Below are positions 51,259 to 58,706 of a stretch of 64,000 nt of DNA, one piece after another. The position numbers and the translations under genes were made by a program. Origin of the DNA: Fen-1058 sp964398185 (lineage in GTDB: Bacteria > Chloroflexota > Anaerolineae > Fen-1058). The stretch lies in contig CAYNML010000010.1 in assembly GCA_964398185.1 (NCBI GenBank), positions 30,883 through 94,882 of the forward strand, given 5' to 3'. Positions within the stretch are counted from its first letter, which is position 1, and every line of letters starts with the position of its first letter. The notes beneath the pieces were generated by a model. The model was not told where the DNA came from, did not search any database, and saw nothing but the letters and a program-made list of their open reading frames with translations.

Positions 51259-52263
51259 GTGGCTGCGCAAGTGTGGGATGGTCTGCATCAAATCGTGATC
51301 CCCACGCCGTTCAAGGTGGGGCCGGTGAATTGCTACGTGTCGACGAGTACGCCGATCACCTTGATCGATACAGGGACGAAGTGGGACGAGTCGCGTCGTA
51401 CCATGCAGGCCGAGTTGGCCGTGCTGAACCTGCGGCTGGAAGATGTGCAGCGGATCATCGTCACGCACGCGCACGCCGATCACTACGGCCTGGCAGCGGA
51501 GATCGTGCAGGCATCTGGCGCGGAGGTATGGACGCACCGGCATAATCAAGCATTTCTGGAATCATACGAGACAATCCGCGCTCAACGCGACGAGTTTTAC
51601 ATGCGGCTCATGATCGAGGCCGGTGTACCTTTAGAGCAGCGGCAGCGTGTGGCCGACAGCCGCCGGGGCGGAAATCGCTACGCAGAGGCGGTGCAGGTCG
51701 ATCGGACGTTGGGGGAGGGCGATGAGATCACGTTGGCCGATCGGGCGTGGCGGGTCTATCACACGCCGGGACATGCCGGCGGCTTGATCTGTCTGTTCGA
51801 TCCGCAATCGCGTGTGCTGCTCTCCAACGATCATCTGCTGCGCGACATCAGCAGCAACCCGATCGTGGAACCCGATCCCGATGGCGGGCCGCGGCCTCAT
51901 CGGCTGGTGCAGTACATCGAGCACATGCAGCGCATGGCCGATCTGGAGCCGAGCGTGGCGTGGACCGGGCACGGGCACGAGATTCACGATGTGCACAGGA
52001 CCGTGCGGCAGCGGCTGCATTTTCACGAACGGCGCGCGCAGCGCATACTGGATTTGATCGAGGCAGAAGAACGATCGGCTTACCAGATTGCCGAGCCGCT
52101 GTTCGGGCGGCTGAACGGCATCGATTCGTTTCTGGCGCTGTCGGAAACGATCGGGCATCTGGATTGGCTGGCCGAGCAGGGGCGCATCGAGGCGGTGACG
52201 CGCGCTGGTGTGCTTTACTGGCGAAGAAAACAGGACGCTGATTTGCAGGATAAACGCAGATAA
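51259..52263 (+). CDS. Metallo-beta-lactamase-fold hydrolase
   Basis: A 334-aa protein with the metal motif THAHADHYG (HxHxDH), a second His in HTPGHAGGLICLFD, Asp in SNDHLL, and a late GHGHEI His, followed by a helical C-terminal extension (RRAQRILDLIEAEERSAYQIAEPLFGR) that looks like a winged-helix end domain. This layout resembles the LACTB2/PqqB-like or lactonase-type MBL hydrolases. The substrate cannot be fixed. GTG 51259 follows AGGAG at a short distance. Confidence 0.85.
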   Translation: MAAQVWDGLHQIVIPTPFKVGPVNCYVSTSTPITLIDTGTKWDESRRTMQAELAVLNLRLEDVQRIIVTHAHADHYGLAAEIVQASGAEVWTHRHNQAFLESYETIRAQRDEFYMRLMIEAGVPLEQRQRVADSRRGGNRYAEAVQVDRTLGEGDEITLADRAWRVYHTPGHAGGLICLFDPQSRVLLSNDHLLRDISSNPIVEPDPDGGPRPHRLVQYIEHMQRMADLEPSVAWTGHGHEIHDVHRTVRQRLHFHERRAQRILDLIEAEERSAYQIAEPLFGRLNGIDSFLALSETIGHLDWLAEQGRIEAVTRAGVLYWRRKQDADLQDKRR

Positions 52264-52294
52264 AAGCCCGCGACTCAAAAGGGTTGCGGGCTTT
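52263..52294. terminator. Terminator between MBL and FHA genes
   Basis: AAAGCCCGC (52263-52271) pairs with GCGGGCTTT (52286-52294). T-rich sequence and a TCTACTTGCTTACTTG repeat follow. Confidence 0.8.
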
Positions 52295-52322
52295 CCTTGT
52301 CTACTTGCTTACTTGTTTCCTC

Positions 52323-52997
52323 TCAACATTGGAACGGCGGGAAGAGGAACGGGAACACCGAACTGAACGAGCGGCAGTCGATGAACGACCACGCCACGAA
52401 GCCGATCATGCACACCACCAGAATCAGCGCCAGGCAGCCCGCGCCGATCAGCAGCGTGCGGCGATTGTCGGCTTTGGCCGGCGCGGCATAGTCTGGTTGG
52501 GTTGGCGCGTATTGTGGCGGTGGCACATACTGCGGCGGCGGCGCATAGGCCGGCTGGCGCGCGGCCGGCGGCGCTTGAACAGGTGGCTGCACTTTGGGCG
52601 GCGTGAAGGCCGGTTGGGTCGGTGGCGCATACGGCGCGGCATCGTAATGCGCCGCATACTGCGCCGCCTCGCTGACGACGGTGGCATCGTCGCTGACCGG
52701 CAGCGGCGCCTGCACGGCCAATACAATGGTATCGGCCAGCCCGATCATGTCGCCGTTGGACAACAGCACGGGCGCGGTCACGCGCTTGCCGTTGATGTAG
52801 GTGCCGTTGGTGCTGCCGATGTCTTCCAGCAAATAAGAGCTGCCCTGCCGGGTGAGCGTGGCGTGGCGGCGCGAAACCTGCGGATCTTCGATGACGATTT
52901 CGGCGCCCGCTTCACGCCCGATGGTGTAGCTGTCACCGTCGAGTTCAAAGACGAGGTTGGGACGGGGGCCCTGCCGCACAGTGAGTTTGAACGACAT
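52323..52997 (-). CDS. FHA-domain membrane protein
   Basis: A 224-aa protein. The N-terminal FHA domain has GREAGAEIVIEDPQVSRRHATL and LEDIGSTNGTYING (the G-R, S-x-x-H and T/S-N-G core that binds phosphothreonine). A Pro/Ala/Tyr/Gln-rich linker (about 110-180) and one membrane segment (about 185-210) follow, and a short hydrophobic end. The FHA domain faces the cytoplasm, so the protein could dock phosphorylated partners of Ser/Thr kinases. No kinase gene is adjacent. Confidence 0.88.
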   Translation of the reverse strand: MSFKLTVRQGPRPNLVFELDGDSYTIGREAGAEIVIEDPQVSRRHATLTRQGSSYLLEDIGSTNGTYINGKRVTAPVLLSNGDMIGLADTIVLAVQAPLPVSDDATVVSEAAQYAAHYDAAPYAPPTQPAFTPPKVQPPVQAPPAARQPAYAPPPQYVPPPQYAPTQPDYAAPAKADNRRTLLIGAGCLALILVVCMIGFVAWSFIDCRSFSSVFPFLFPPFQC

Positions 52998-53065
52998 TGC
53001 ACTCTCCGAGTATGAGGATCACACCTGAATCTTACGCGAGAGTATAGGCGGATTTCAGGGCAAAG

Positions 53066-53992
53066 TCAAACGGGCGGGGTGGCCGATTCTTCGCCGACCA
53101 GCTGCACGCGCCTGGCGATGAGCGTCGCCTGTCGGCGCGTCCACAGACTCTCGCTCGTGAAGACGATCAGCGCCAGCCACACCAGCCCGAAGCCGATCAA
53201 TTGTGTGGGCGTAAACGGCTCCTTGAAGATCAGCACGCCGATCAGGAATTGCAGCGTGGGCGCAATATATTGCAGGATGCCGATGAGCGACAAGGGGATG
53301 AGGCGCACCGCTGCGGCAAACATGAGCAGTGGAACAACCGTCACAAGGCCCGCGCCGATCATGAGCAGGGTCGTGATCGCGTCGGTGTGCAGAAAGGCGC
53401 CTTCGCCGCGGACTTCCGCGAAGATCAAGTAGAGCAGCATCGGCACGAAGAGGATGGCCGTCTCCAGCGTCAGGCCGTGCAAGGCGCCCAGCGGCGCAGT
53501 CTTTTTGACGAAGCCGTACAGCCCGAACGAAAACGCCAACGTCAACGCGATCCACGGCGGTGCGCCGTAAGCCAGCGTGAGATAGATCACTCCGGCGGCG
53601 GCCAGCCCGACCGCGACCCACTGCACCCGGCGCAGATGCTCGTGCAGGATGAAGACGCCCAGCACCACGCTCAACAAGGGATTGATGAAATAGCCGAGGC
53701 TGGTCTCGACGATGTAGCCGGCATTCACCGCCCACACATACGTGCCCCAATTGATGCTGAGCAATAACCCCGCAATGGCATAAATCCCCAGCGTGCGGCG
53801 CTGAATCGCTTCGGCGCGCAAGGCCGGCCACTGCCGCAGCACCCACAACACGACGGCCAGCAACACAAACGACCACACGATGCGATGCGCCAGCAACTGC
53901 AGCGCGGGCACGTCATGCAGCCACTTCCAATAGATCGGGAACAGCCCCCACGTCGCATACGCGCCAATCCCCAACCAGATACCCTTCTTCAC
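53066..53992 (-). CDS. rarD: RarD-type EamA/DMT-superfamily permease
   Basis: A 308-aa protein with ten predicted membrane segments: GIGAYATWGLFPIYWKWL, LAHRIVWSFVLLAVVL, NWGTYVWAVNAGYIVETSLGYFINPLLSVVLGVFILHEHLRRVQW, then FKEPFTPTQLIGFGLVWLALIVF. The RarD signature covers the first two. Members move small molecules out of the cell; the substrate is unknown. Start is GTG 53992 with GGGAGGGAT upstream on the minus strand. Confidence 0.9.
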   Translation of the reverse strand: MKKGIWLGIGAYATWGLFPIYWKWLHDVPALQLLAHRIVWSFVLLAVVLWVLRQWPALRAEAIQRRTLGIYAIAGLLLSINWGTYVWAVNAGYIVETSLGYFINPLLSVVLGVFILHEHLRRVQWVAVGLAAAGVIYLTLAYGAPPWIALTLAFSFGLYGFVKKTAPLGALHGLTLETAILFVPMLLYLIFAEVRGEGAFLHTDAITTLLMIGAGLVTVVPLLMFAAAVRLIPLSLIGILQYIAPTLQFLIGVLIFKEPFTPTQLIGFGLVWLALIVFTSESLWTRRQATLIARRVQLVGEESATPPV

Positions 53993-54070
53993 GCGATCCC
54001 TCCCCGTGCGTTTCCCAAAAAAGTTGGGCCAGTATAGGCGCGATCGGGCAGCTGGTCAAACGGCCAACAA

Positions 54071-54105
54071 ACAACCCGATCGAACCACACGCCCGATCGG
54101 GTTGT
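54071..54105 (-). terminator. Terminator after the ABC ATPase gene
   Basis: ACAACCCGATCG (54071-54082) pairs perfectly with CGATCGGGTTGT (54094-54105). On the minus strand TTTGTTGG follows the stem. It carries the over-represented CGATCGG word in both arms. Confidence 0.75.
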
Positions 54106-54122
54106 GCATGATTCAGCGGGAA

Positions 54123-54857
54123 TCAAGCGGCTAAAGGTTTCCCCGTTAATTCCCGAAACACCGCGGCAAGATTGCCGCCCGCCAGTTCGCGCAGCGCGCG
54201 CGGCGTATCGAGCGCGACGATGCGGCCCTGATCGATCAGGGCGACACGGTGACACAGGCGCGCGGCTTCCTCGCCGTGGCACGTGGCATACAGCACCGTC
54301 ACACCCTGGCGATTGATCTCGATCACTGCTTCTTCAATGATGCTGCGGCTCTCCGGATCGACGTCCACCATCGGCTCGTCGAGCAAGAGAATCTCCGGTT
54401 GATGCAGCAGTGTAGCGGCGAGGCCGATCCGGCGCTGCGTGCCGCGCGCCTGTTTATCCGCGCCGCGACAACAATCGAGACCGACCCACTTCAACACTTC
54501 TGTGATACGCGGCTTGAGTTGCTTGCAGTTGATTCCGTGCAGGCGACCATAGATCAGCAGATTGTTATAGATCGATAACCAGGGTGATAGCGCCAGCTGC
54601 TGCGGCGCCAATCTGATGAGGTGCTTGACGTCGTCGGACTGGCGGAATAGGTCGAAACCGGCGATGGTGGCGCTGCCGCCGCTGGGTTTGAGCAGACCGG
54701 CCAGCATCAAAACCGTCGTGGTCTTGCCCGCGCCGATAGGCCCCAGCAATCCGAAGATTTCGCCGCGCCGGACGGCGAAGCTCAGGCCGCGCACGGCGGG
54801 CCGATCGCTGCCGGGATAACACTTGACCAGCTGATCGACCTCGATGATGTTGGGCAT
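54123..54857 (-). CDS. ABC transporter ATP-binding protein with degenerate signature motif
   Basis: A 244-aa ATPase. Walker A is GPIGAGKTTT, the Q-loop APQQLALSP, Walker B LLLDEPMVDVDP, and the H-loop TCHGEEA. The signature that should read LSGGQ is QARGTQ, so the catalytic dimer interface is altered. By its region order it is close to the CcmA/NodI-type drug or polymer exporters. No permease is adjacent in this orientation; the next downstream gene codes for a small membrane protein of another kind. ATG 54857 is chosen; a longer frame would run through a repeat. Confidence 0.82.
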   Translation of the reverse strand: MPNIIEVDQLVKCYPGSDRPAVRGLSFAVRRGEIFGLLGPIGAGKTTTVLMLAGLLKPSGGSATIAGFDLFRQSDDVKHLIRLAPQQLALSPWLSIYNNLLIYGRLHGINCKQLKPRITEVLKWVGLDCCRGADKQARGTQRRIGLAATLLHQPEILLLDEPMVDVDPESRSIIEEAVIEINRQGVTVLYATCHGEEAARLCHRVALIDQGRIVALDTPRALRELAGGNLAAVFRELTGKPLAA

Positions 54858-54873
54858 AGTGCTCGGAATAAAA

Positions 54874-54911
54874 AACCTCCCGGAGGTTACGCGCAGCGCC
54901 TCCGGGAGGTT
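54874..54911 (-). terminator. CCTCCCGGAGG-type repeat as terminator of the membrane protein gene
   Basis: AACCTCCCGGAGG (54874-54886) and CCTCCGGGAGGTT (54899-54911) form a perfect 13-bp stem; the minus strand continues with TTTTT. It lies 10 nt after the stop of the gene at 54922. Confidence 0.85.
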
Positions 54912-54921
54912 GCACCGCATC

Positions 54922-55437
54922 TTACTTGCGCCGCGCGATGATGACCAGCCCCAGCGCCACCAGAATCAGCGGCCACCAGCGGCCCGCGAATTCCAGCACG
55001 TTCAGCGCCGCGCCGCCCAGCATCAAGCCGCCGCCGATCAGCGCCATGATCGCGCCGGGGATCAGCGCCCACCAGTGCGTCTCGGACGTGAATAACTTGG
55101 TCAGCACGGTGATGAGGAACCAGCCCAGCGCAAAACCGATGAAGAACACACCGCCCTGCGTGGTTTCGGGATTGGCGAACTGCGGGCTCTGCGTGAAGAT
55201 GACGCCCAGGCCGATGCCGGTGAGAATGCCGCCGGGGATGATGAAGCCTGCCTCCCGCCCGATGATGCCCGCGATGAGAAACAATCCGCCCAACGCCGGC
55301 AGGAACAACAGGCCCAGCGCTTCGGTCTGGATGTTCTGCGCCAGCAGTACCAGCAGCCCGATGGCGATAAGCAGCGACCCGCCGATCGCGGCCTCGCGGC
55401 GATTCGACGATTGAGTAACGTTTGTTGACGATGACAT
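54922..55437 (-). CDS. Small polytopic membrane protein (LiaI/DUF-type)
   Basis: A 171-aa protein with five to six predicted membrane helices. The N terminus begins MSSSTNVTQSSNRREAAIGGSLLIAIGLLVLLAQ, followed by several Gly/Leu-rich segments and an end rich in aromatic residues (FAGRWWPLILVALGLVIIARRK), resembling LiaI/LiaF-type or toast-rack-associated membrane domains. Function unknown. ATG 55437 has GGAGG at the right distance on the minus strand. Confidence 0.6.
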   Translation of the reverse strand: MSSSTNVTQSSNRREAAIGGSLLIAIGLLVLLAQNIQTEALGLLFLPALGGLFLIAGIIGREAGFIIPGGILTGIGLGVIFTQSPQFANPETTQGGVFFIGFALGWFLITVLTKLFTSETHWWALIPGAIMALIGGGLMLGGAALNVLEFAGRWWPLILVALGLVIIARRK

Positions 55438-55491
55438 GAGATTGCCTCCAAATTGTTGCGCATCCCGCGCCTTGATTTCTTGACGGACTTT

Positions 55492-55579
55492 CGTCATTGC
55501 GAGCGTTTCTCAGCGAAGCAATCCCTTTGACGGTTGGCGGGGGATTGCTTCGTCGCAAACACCGCTCCTCGCAATGACG
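55492..55579. repeat. CGTCATTGCGAG-type 88-bp inverted repeat
   Basis: CGTCATTGC (55492-55500) and GCAATGACG (55571-55579) are the ends. Inside are GAAGCAATCCC and GGGATTGCTTC, which pair, making a long interrupted hairpin. The GTCATTGCGAG...GAAGCAATC style is seen in many unrelated bacterial genomes. It lies upstream of the membrane protein gene at 54922. Confidence 0.85.
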
Positions 55580-55622
55580 CCGCTGGTGTTTGTTTTCAGA
55601 ACTGTGTACAGGATAGCAAAAA

Positions 55623-55716
55623 CCGACCGGTTTGTGATGTGCCGGTCGGCCTATTGCGAGGCATATTGTGGAGGCGTGACTGAAACCTTCCGGAGGTTCG
55701 CAACCTCCGGGAGGTT
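55623..55716. repeat. Two more hairpins upstream of the response regulator stop
   Basis: CCGACCGG (55623-55630) with CCGGTCGG (55642-55649), and a third CCTCCCGGAGG-family copy: AACCTTCCGGAGG (55684-55696) with CCTCCGGGAGGTT (55704-55716). The second ends 4 nt before the complementary stop codon of the response regulator gene and can act as its terminator. Confidence 0.7.
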
Positions 55717-55719
55717 GAG

Positions 55720-56364
55720 TTACAGCAGTCCCAACTCCTTCGCTCGCGCCACCGCCTGCGCGCGATCACGCGCTTCCAATTTGCTGAGAATGTTGCTGAC
55801 GTGATTCTTGGCGGTGCCTTCGGCGATGAACAATTTCTCGGCGATCTCTTTGTTGCTCAGCCCGGCGGCGATGAGGCGCAGCACTTCGATCTCGCGTTCG
55901 GAGAGATCAGTGACCGCCGGGGGTGGTGGCGCGATCGGGCTGTGGGTGACCAGGTTGACCAGCTTGCGCGCCATCTCCGGCCCGATCGGACTCTGCCCCT
56001 TGGCGGCTGAGCGGATCGCATCGGCCAGCTGCTCGGACGGCATGTCTTTCAGCAGGTAGCCGCAGGCGCCTGCACGCAAACCGGACAGCAGGTATTCATC
56101 GTCGTCGAACGTGGTGAGGATGATGATCTGCGTCGCGGGCAGGATCGATCGGATGGTTTTGGTGGCCTCGACGCCGTTGACGTGCGGCATCTGGATGTCC
56201 ATCAAGATCACGTCGGGGCGGTGGGTCTGCGCCAACTCGATCGCTTCCGCGCCGTCCCCGGCCTGCGCCACGATGTCGATGTCGTCGGCCAGCGCCAGCA
56301 AGGTCGCCAGGCCTTCACGCATTAAACGTTGATCGTCGGCGATCAGAACTTTGATGGGTTCCAT
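55720..56364 (-). CDS. NarL/FixJ-type response regulator
   Basis: A 214-aa regulator. The receiver domain begins IKVLIADDQRLMREGL, with the phosphorylated Asp in DVILMDIQMP and KDMP near its end; the LuxR-type HTH is LSEREIEVLRLIAAGLSNKEIAEKLFIAEGTAKNHVSNILSKL. It should bind DNA as a dimer when phosphorylated. Its partner kinase gene ends 88 nt upstream on the same strand. Targets are unknown. Confidence 0.95.
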   Translation of the reverse strand: MEPIKVLIADDQRLMREGLATLLALADDIDIVAQAGDGAEAIELAQTHRPDVILMDIQMPHVNGVEATKTIRSILPATQIIILTTFDDDEYLLSGLRAGACGYLLKDMPSEQLADAIRSAAKGQSPIGPEMARKLVNLVTHSPIAPPPPAVTDLSEREIEVLRLIAAGLSNKEIAEKLFIAEGTAKNHVSNILSKLEARDRAQAVARAKELGLL

Positions 56365-56401
56365 TTCACTCGCACTTTTCGGATGGTTTGCTTTGCGAGC
56401 A

Positions 56402-56460
56402 ATGAGTAGCGACTAACGAGTAACGAGTAACAAGTAAATTACGCATTACTCGTTACTCAT
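56402..56460. repeat. Heptamer array with inverted arms over the kinase stop codon
   Basis: Units ATGAGTA, GCGACTA, ACGAGTA, ACGAGTA, ACAAGTA, a 10-nt turn, TACTCGT, TACTCAT. The 15-nt end TTACTCGTTACTCAT is the complement of ATGAGTA-type units. The TAA stop and the last codons (Asp-Glu) of the minus-strand kinase gene are formed by the last units. Confidence 0.85.
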
Positions 56461-57628
56461 CACGGATGGGCAGCGTCACTTCCAGCACGAAGCCGCCTTC
56501 CAGATGATTTTCGGCCAACACGGTACCGTTTAGAGCCGCAACCCGCTCGCGCAGCGCGCTGAGGCCCACGTTGTCTTCGTCGCCTTTGCGGCCCACGCCG
56601 TTATCGCGCACGCGCAGACTCACCGTGTCTGGCGCGTAAGTCAAGCGGACGTTGGCCGCGCTGGCGTGGGCGTGCTTGCGGATGTTGGTTAGCGATTCCT
56701 GCGCGGCGCGATAGAGTACCGTTTCCATTTCAGGCGACAGCACACGCACCGCGCCGGTTTGCTCAAACGTCACCATCAACCCGGCATCGCGGCTCGTTTC
56801 GATGAGGCCGCGAATGGCTTCGGGCAGCGGCTTGTCTTCCAAAGGAGAAGGGCGTAGCGCCGCCACTGAACGGCGAACTTCGTTCAACCCTTCCGACGCC
56901 AGTTCTTTGGCTTTGACGGCGGCTTCTTTGGCGCGCGCGGGATTCGCATCGATGAGTTTGGTCACGACTTCCAACTGGACGTTGATGACGGTGAGATAAT
57001 GTCCCAGCGTGTCGTGTACTTCACGCGCCAGCCGGTTGCGCTCGCGCATCGTCGCCAGTTGTTCCACCTGCGCGGCATACTCGGCCAGCCGGGCGTTGGC
57101 CTTTTCCAGTTCTTTGCGCGCCTGCTGTTCGCTGGTGGCCAACTGCGTGAAGACGATCATGAAGATGAAGCCGGCGCCCAACCCCAGCACGATCTGCAGC
57201 GTCGCTTCGAGGTTGGTGAATAGCCCGTAGGCCAGCGCCAGCACACCCAGCAGCGCCGCATTGGCGACGTACGCTTGGCGTTGCGGCAGGCTGCTCTGCA
57301 CGATGCTCACGATCAGGAAGGACAGCATGGAAGTCAAGAAGAAGAAATCGCTCAGGAACAGCAGGAAGAACAGGATCGCCGTCAGGATGATCTGCATCGT
57401 GAGCGTGAAGCGCATCGACGGCTGCTCGGGCCGCGAAGCGCGATCGGCGACGAAGTCAAACGCCAGTGCGCCGAGGATATACCAGAACCAGCGGCCGTCC
57501 TCCCACATCTGGCGCTGCGTGAACAGTGTGACGCCGGCAAAGGCCAATACCGTGAAGTGCAGCGCCAGAAACTGGCTGAAGGGAGACGGCGTAGTATAAC
57601 GGGGTTGATCGGATGCAGGTGTGGTCAT
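56453..57628 (-). CDS. NarL-family sensor histidine kinase
   Basis: A 391-aa kinase with five or six N-terminal membrane segments (about residues 15-160), a coiled-coil linker (about 170-205), the HisKA_3 domain with the phospho-acceptor His in REVHDTLGHYLTVINVQLE, and the HATPase_c domain (N-box AAQESLTNIRKHA, then DNGVG and GLSALRERV). The ligand-sensing part is within the membrane. ATG 57628 is the last start before the scaffold gap, so the true start could lie in missing sequence. It is followed by its response regulator gene. Confidence 0.9.
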   Translation of the reverse strand: MTTPASDQPRYTTPSPFSQFLALHFTVLAFAGVTLFTQRQMWEDGRWFWYILGALAFDFVADRASRPEQPSMRFTLTMQIILTAILFFLLFLSDFFFLTSMLSFLIVSIVQSSLPQRQAYVANAALLGVLALAYGLFTNLEATLQIVLGLGAGFIFMIVFTQLATSEQQARKELEKANARLAEYAAQVEQLATMRERNRLAREVHDTLGHYLTVINVQLEVVTKLIDANPARAKEAAVKAKELASEGLNEVRRSVAALRPSPLEDKPLPEAIRGLIETSRDAGLMVTFEQTGAVRVLSPEMETVLYRAAQESLTNIRKHAHASAANVRLTYAPDTVSLRVRDNGVGRKGDEDNVGLSALRERVAALNGTVLAENHLEGGFVLEVTLPIRDE

Positions 57629-57668
57629 GTCGCTGGATGTTAGCGCCGGATCGATTGAATCAGCAGGA

Positions 57669-57768
57669 NNNNNNNNNNNNNNNNNNNNNNNNNNNNNNNN
57701 NNNNNNNNNNNNNNNNNNNNNNNNNNNNNNNNNNNNNNNNNNNNNNNNNNNNNNNNNNNNNNNNNNNN
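57669..57768. other. Assembly gap (100 N)
   Basis: A run of exactly 100 undetermined bases, the usual placeholder for a scaffold join of unknown size. The divergent kinase and HAD genes flank it, so promoter sequence and possibly genes are missing. Confidence 0.98.
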
Positions 57769-57775
57769 GCGTCAC

Positions 57776-57810
57776 CTGACAGGTCTCACATATTCATTTA
57801 TAATCAGCGC
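57776..57810 (+). promoter_or_regulatory. Promoter of the HAD gene giving a leaderless mRNA
   Basis: CTGACA at 57776-57781, a 17-nt spacer and TATAAT at 57799-57804. CAGCGC and ATG 57811 follow. The -10 box to start codon distance is 6 nt, identical to that at 1690 and 25875. Confidence 0.7.
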
Positions 57811-58548
57811 ATGACCATCAACGGCGTGATCTTCGATCTCGGCAGCACCCTCATTGAATTTCGCGGCGATTGGGGCGACATCTTTCGCGGCATGTCCCAA
57901 GACCTGATCGCTTATCTGCGCGACCACGGCTTCGCGCTCGATTTCGAGAAGTTCGATCGGCGCTATCAGGAGGTTGTCGATCAGTTCTACACGCGCGGCC
58001 AGCAAGACTGGATCGAGTACACGGCGGAGTACACGCTGCGCTACACGCTGGCCGAGTTCGGTTATCCGGAAGTCTCCGACCAGGTGCTGAAAGAAGGCCT
58101 GGCCGCTGCCTACGCCGAAGGCGAACGGTTGTGGCAACCGTTCGACGATGTGTATCAGACGCTCGATACCTTGAAGGAACACGGCTACAAGATCGGATTG
58201 ATCTCCAATGCGCGTGATGCGGCCAACGTCGAGCGGTTGATCGATCGGGCGCAGTTGCGGCCCTGGCTGGACCCGATCGTGATCTCGGCCAACGCCGGAG
58301 TGCGCAAGCCTAATCCGCACATTTTCAAAATCGTGCTGGATTACTGGCGCCTGCCGCCGGAACAAGTGGTGATGGTGGGCGACATGCTGGGCGCAGATGT
58401 CCTCGGCGCGCACAACGCGGGGCTGCGCGGCGTGTGGGCGACCATGCAGACCGAGCGCGAAGCCAACGCGGCGCATGTGCAGACCATCGCGCCGGATGCA
58501 ACGATTGCAAGTCTGTCAGAATTGCCGACGCTGCTTGAAAAATGGTGA
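57811..58548 (+). CDS. HAD-superfamily hydrolase
   Basis: A 245-aa protein with motif I FDLGSTLIEF (nucleophile Asp; the usual second Asp is Gly, as in several HAD proteins of the YjjG/haloacid-dehalogenase type), motif II LISNA, motif III in GVRKPNPHIFK and motif IV VGDMLGADVLGAHNAG. The C1 cap (about residues 20-100) contains many charged residues. It is likely a small-molecule phosphatase or dehalogenase-like enzyme. ATG 57811 lies 6 nt after the -10 box with no ribosome binding site. Confidence 0.88.
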   Translation: MTINGVIFDLGSTLIEFRGDWGDIFRGMSQDLIAYLRDHGFALDFEKFDRRYQEVVDQFYTRGQQDWIEYTAEYTLRYTLAEFGYPEVSDQVLKEGLAAAYAEGERLWQPFDDVYQTLDTLKEHGYKIGLISNARDAANVERLIDRAQLRPWLDPIVISANAGVRKPNPHIFKIVLDYWRLPPEQVVMVGDMLGADVLGAHNAGLRGVWATMQTEREANAAHVQTIAPDATIASLSELPTLLEKW

Positions 58549-58584
58549 GAAAGTAGATAAGGAAACAAGTAGACAAGATGTAGT

Positions 58585-58639
58585 GTTTACTGGTTATTTG
58601 CTGTGCGTTTACATCCCGTTTACATCTCCGTGCTACAGT
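58585..58639 (+). promoter_or_regulatory. Candidate OmpR/PhoB-type operator with 11-bp direct repeats and -10 box
   Basis: CGTTTACATC at 58606-58615 and 58617-58626 (period 11), and GTTTAC also at 58585, in the same 11-bp register. An extended -10, TGCTACAGT, lies at 58631-58639, 7 nt downstream of the last copy. This layout is typical of PhoB/OmpR class-II activation. The following gene encodes a HAMP-type sensor kinase. Confidence 0.55.
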
Positions 58640-58642
58640 GTT

Positions 58643-58705
58643 CATTGCACATCGCACATTGTTCATTGTTCATTGTTCATTGATCATTGTACATTGATCA
58701 TTGCC
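58643..58705. repeat. Tandem heptamer array (CATTGTT type) abutting a start codon
   Basis: Nine 7-bp units: CATTGCA, CATCGCA, CATTGTT x3, CATTGAT, CATTGTA, CATTGAT, CATTGCC. The next base pairs, CATG, hold the ATG at 58707. It is the complement-strand form of the array at 23884-23932 and would lie in the 5' untranslated region of the kinase gene. Confidence 0.9.
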
Positions 58706-58706
58706 C

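Noticed and set aside
57613..57810. A single gene reading through the N gap into the HAD protein
   Set aside because: Frames across undetermined bases are not evidence; promoter and ATG at 57811 explain the HAD gene.
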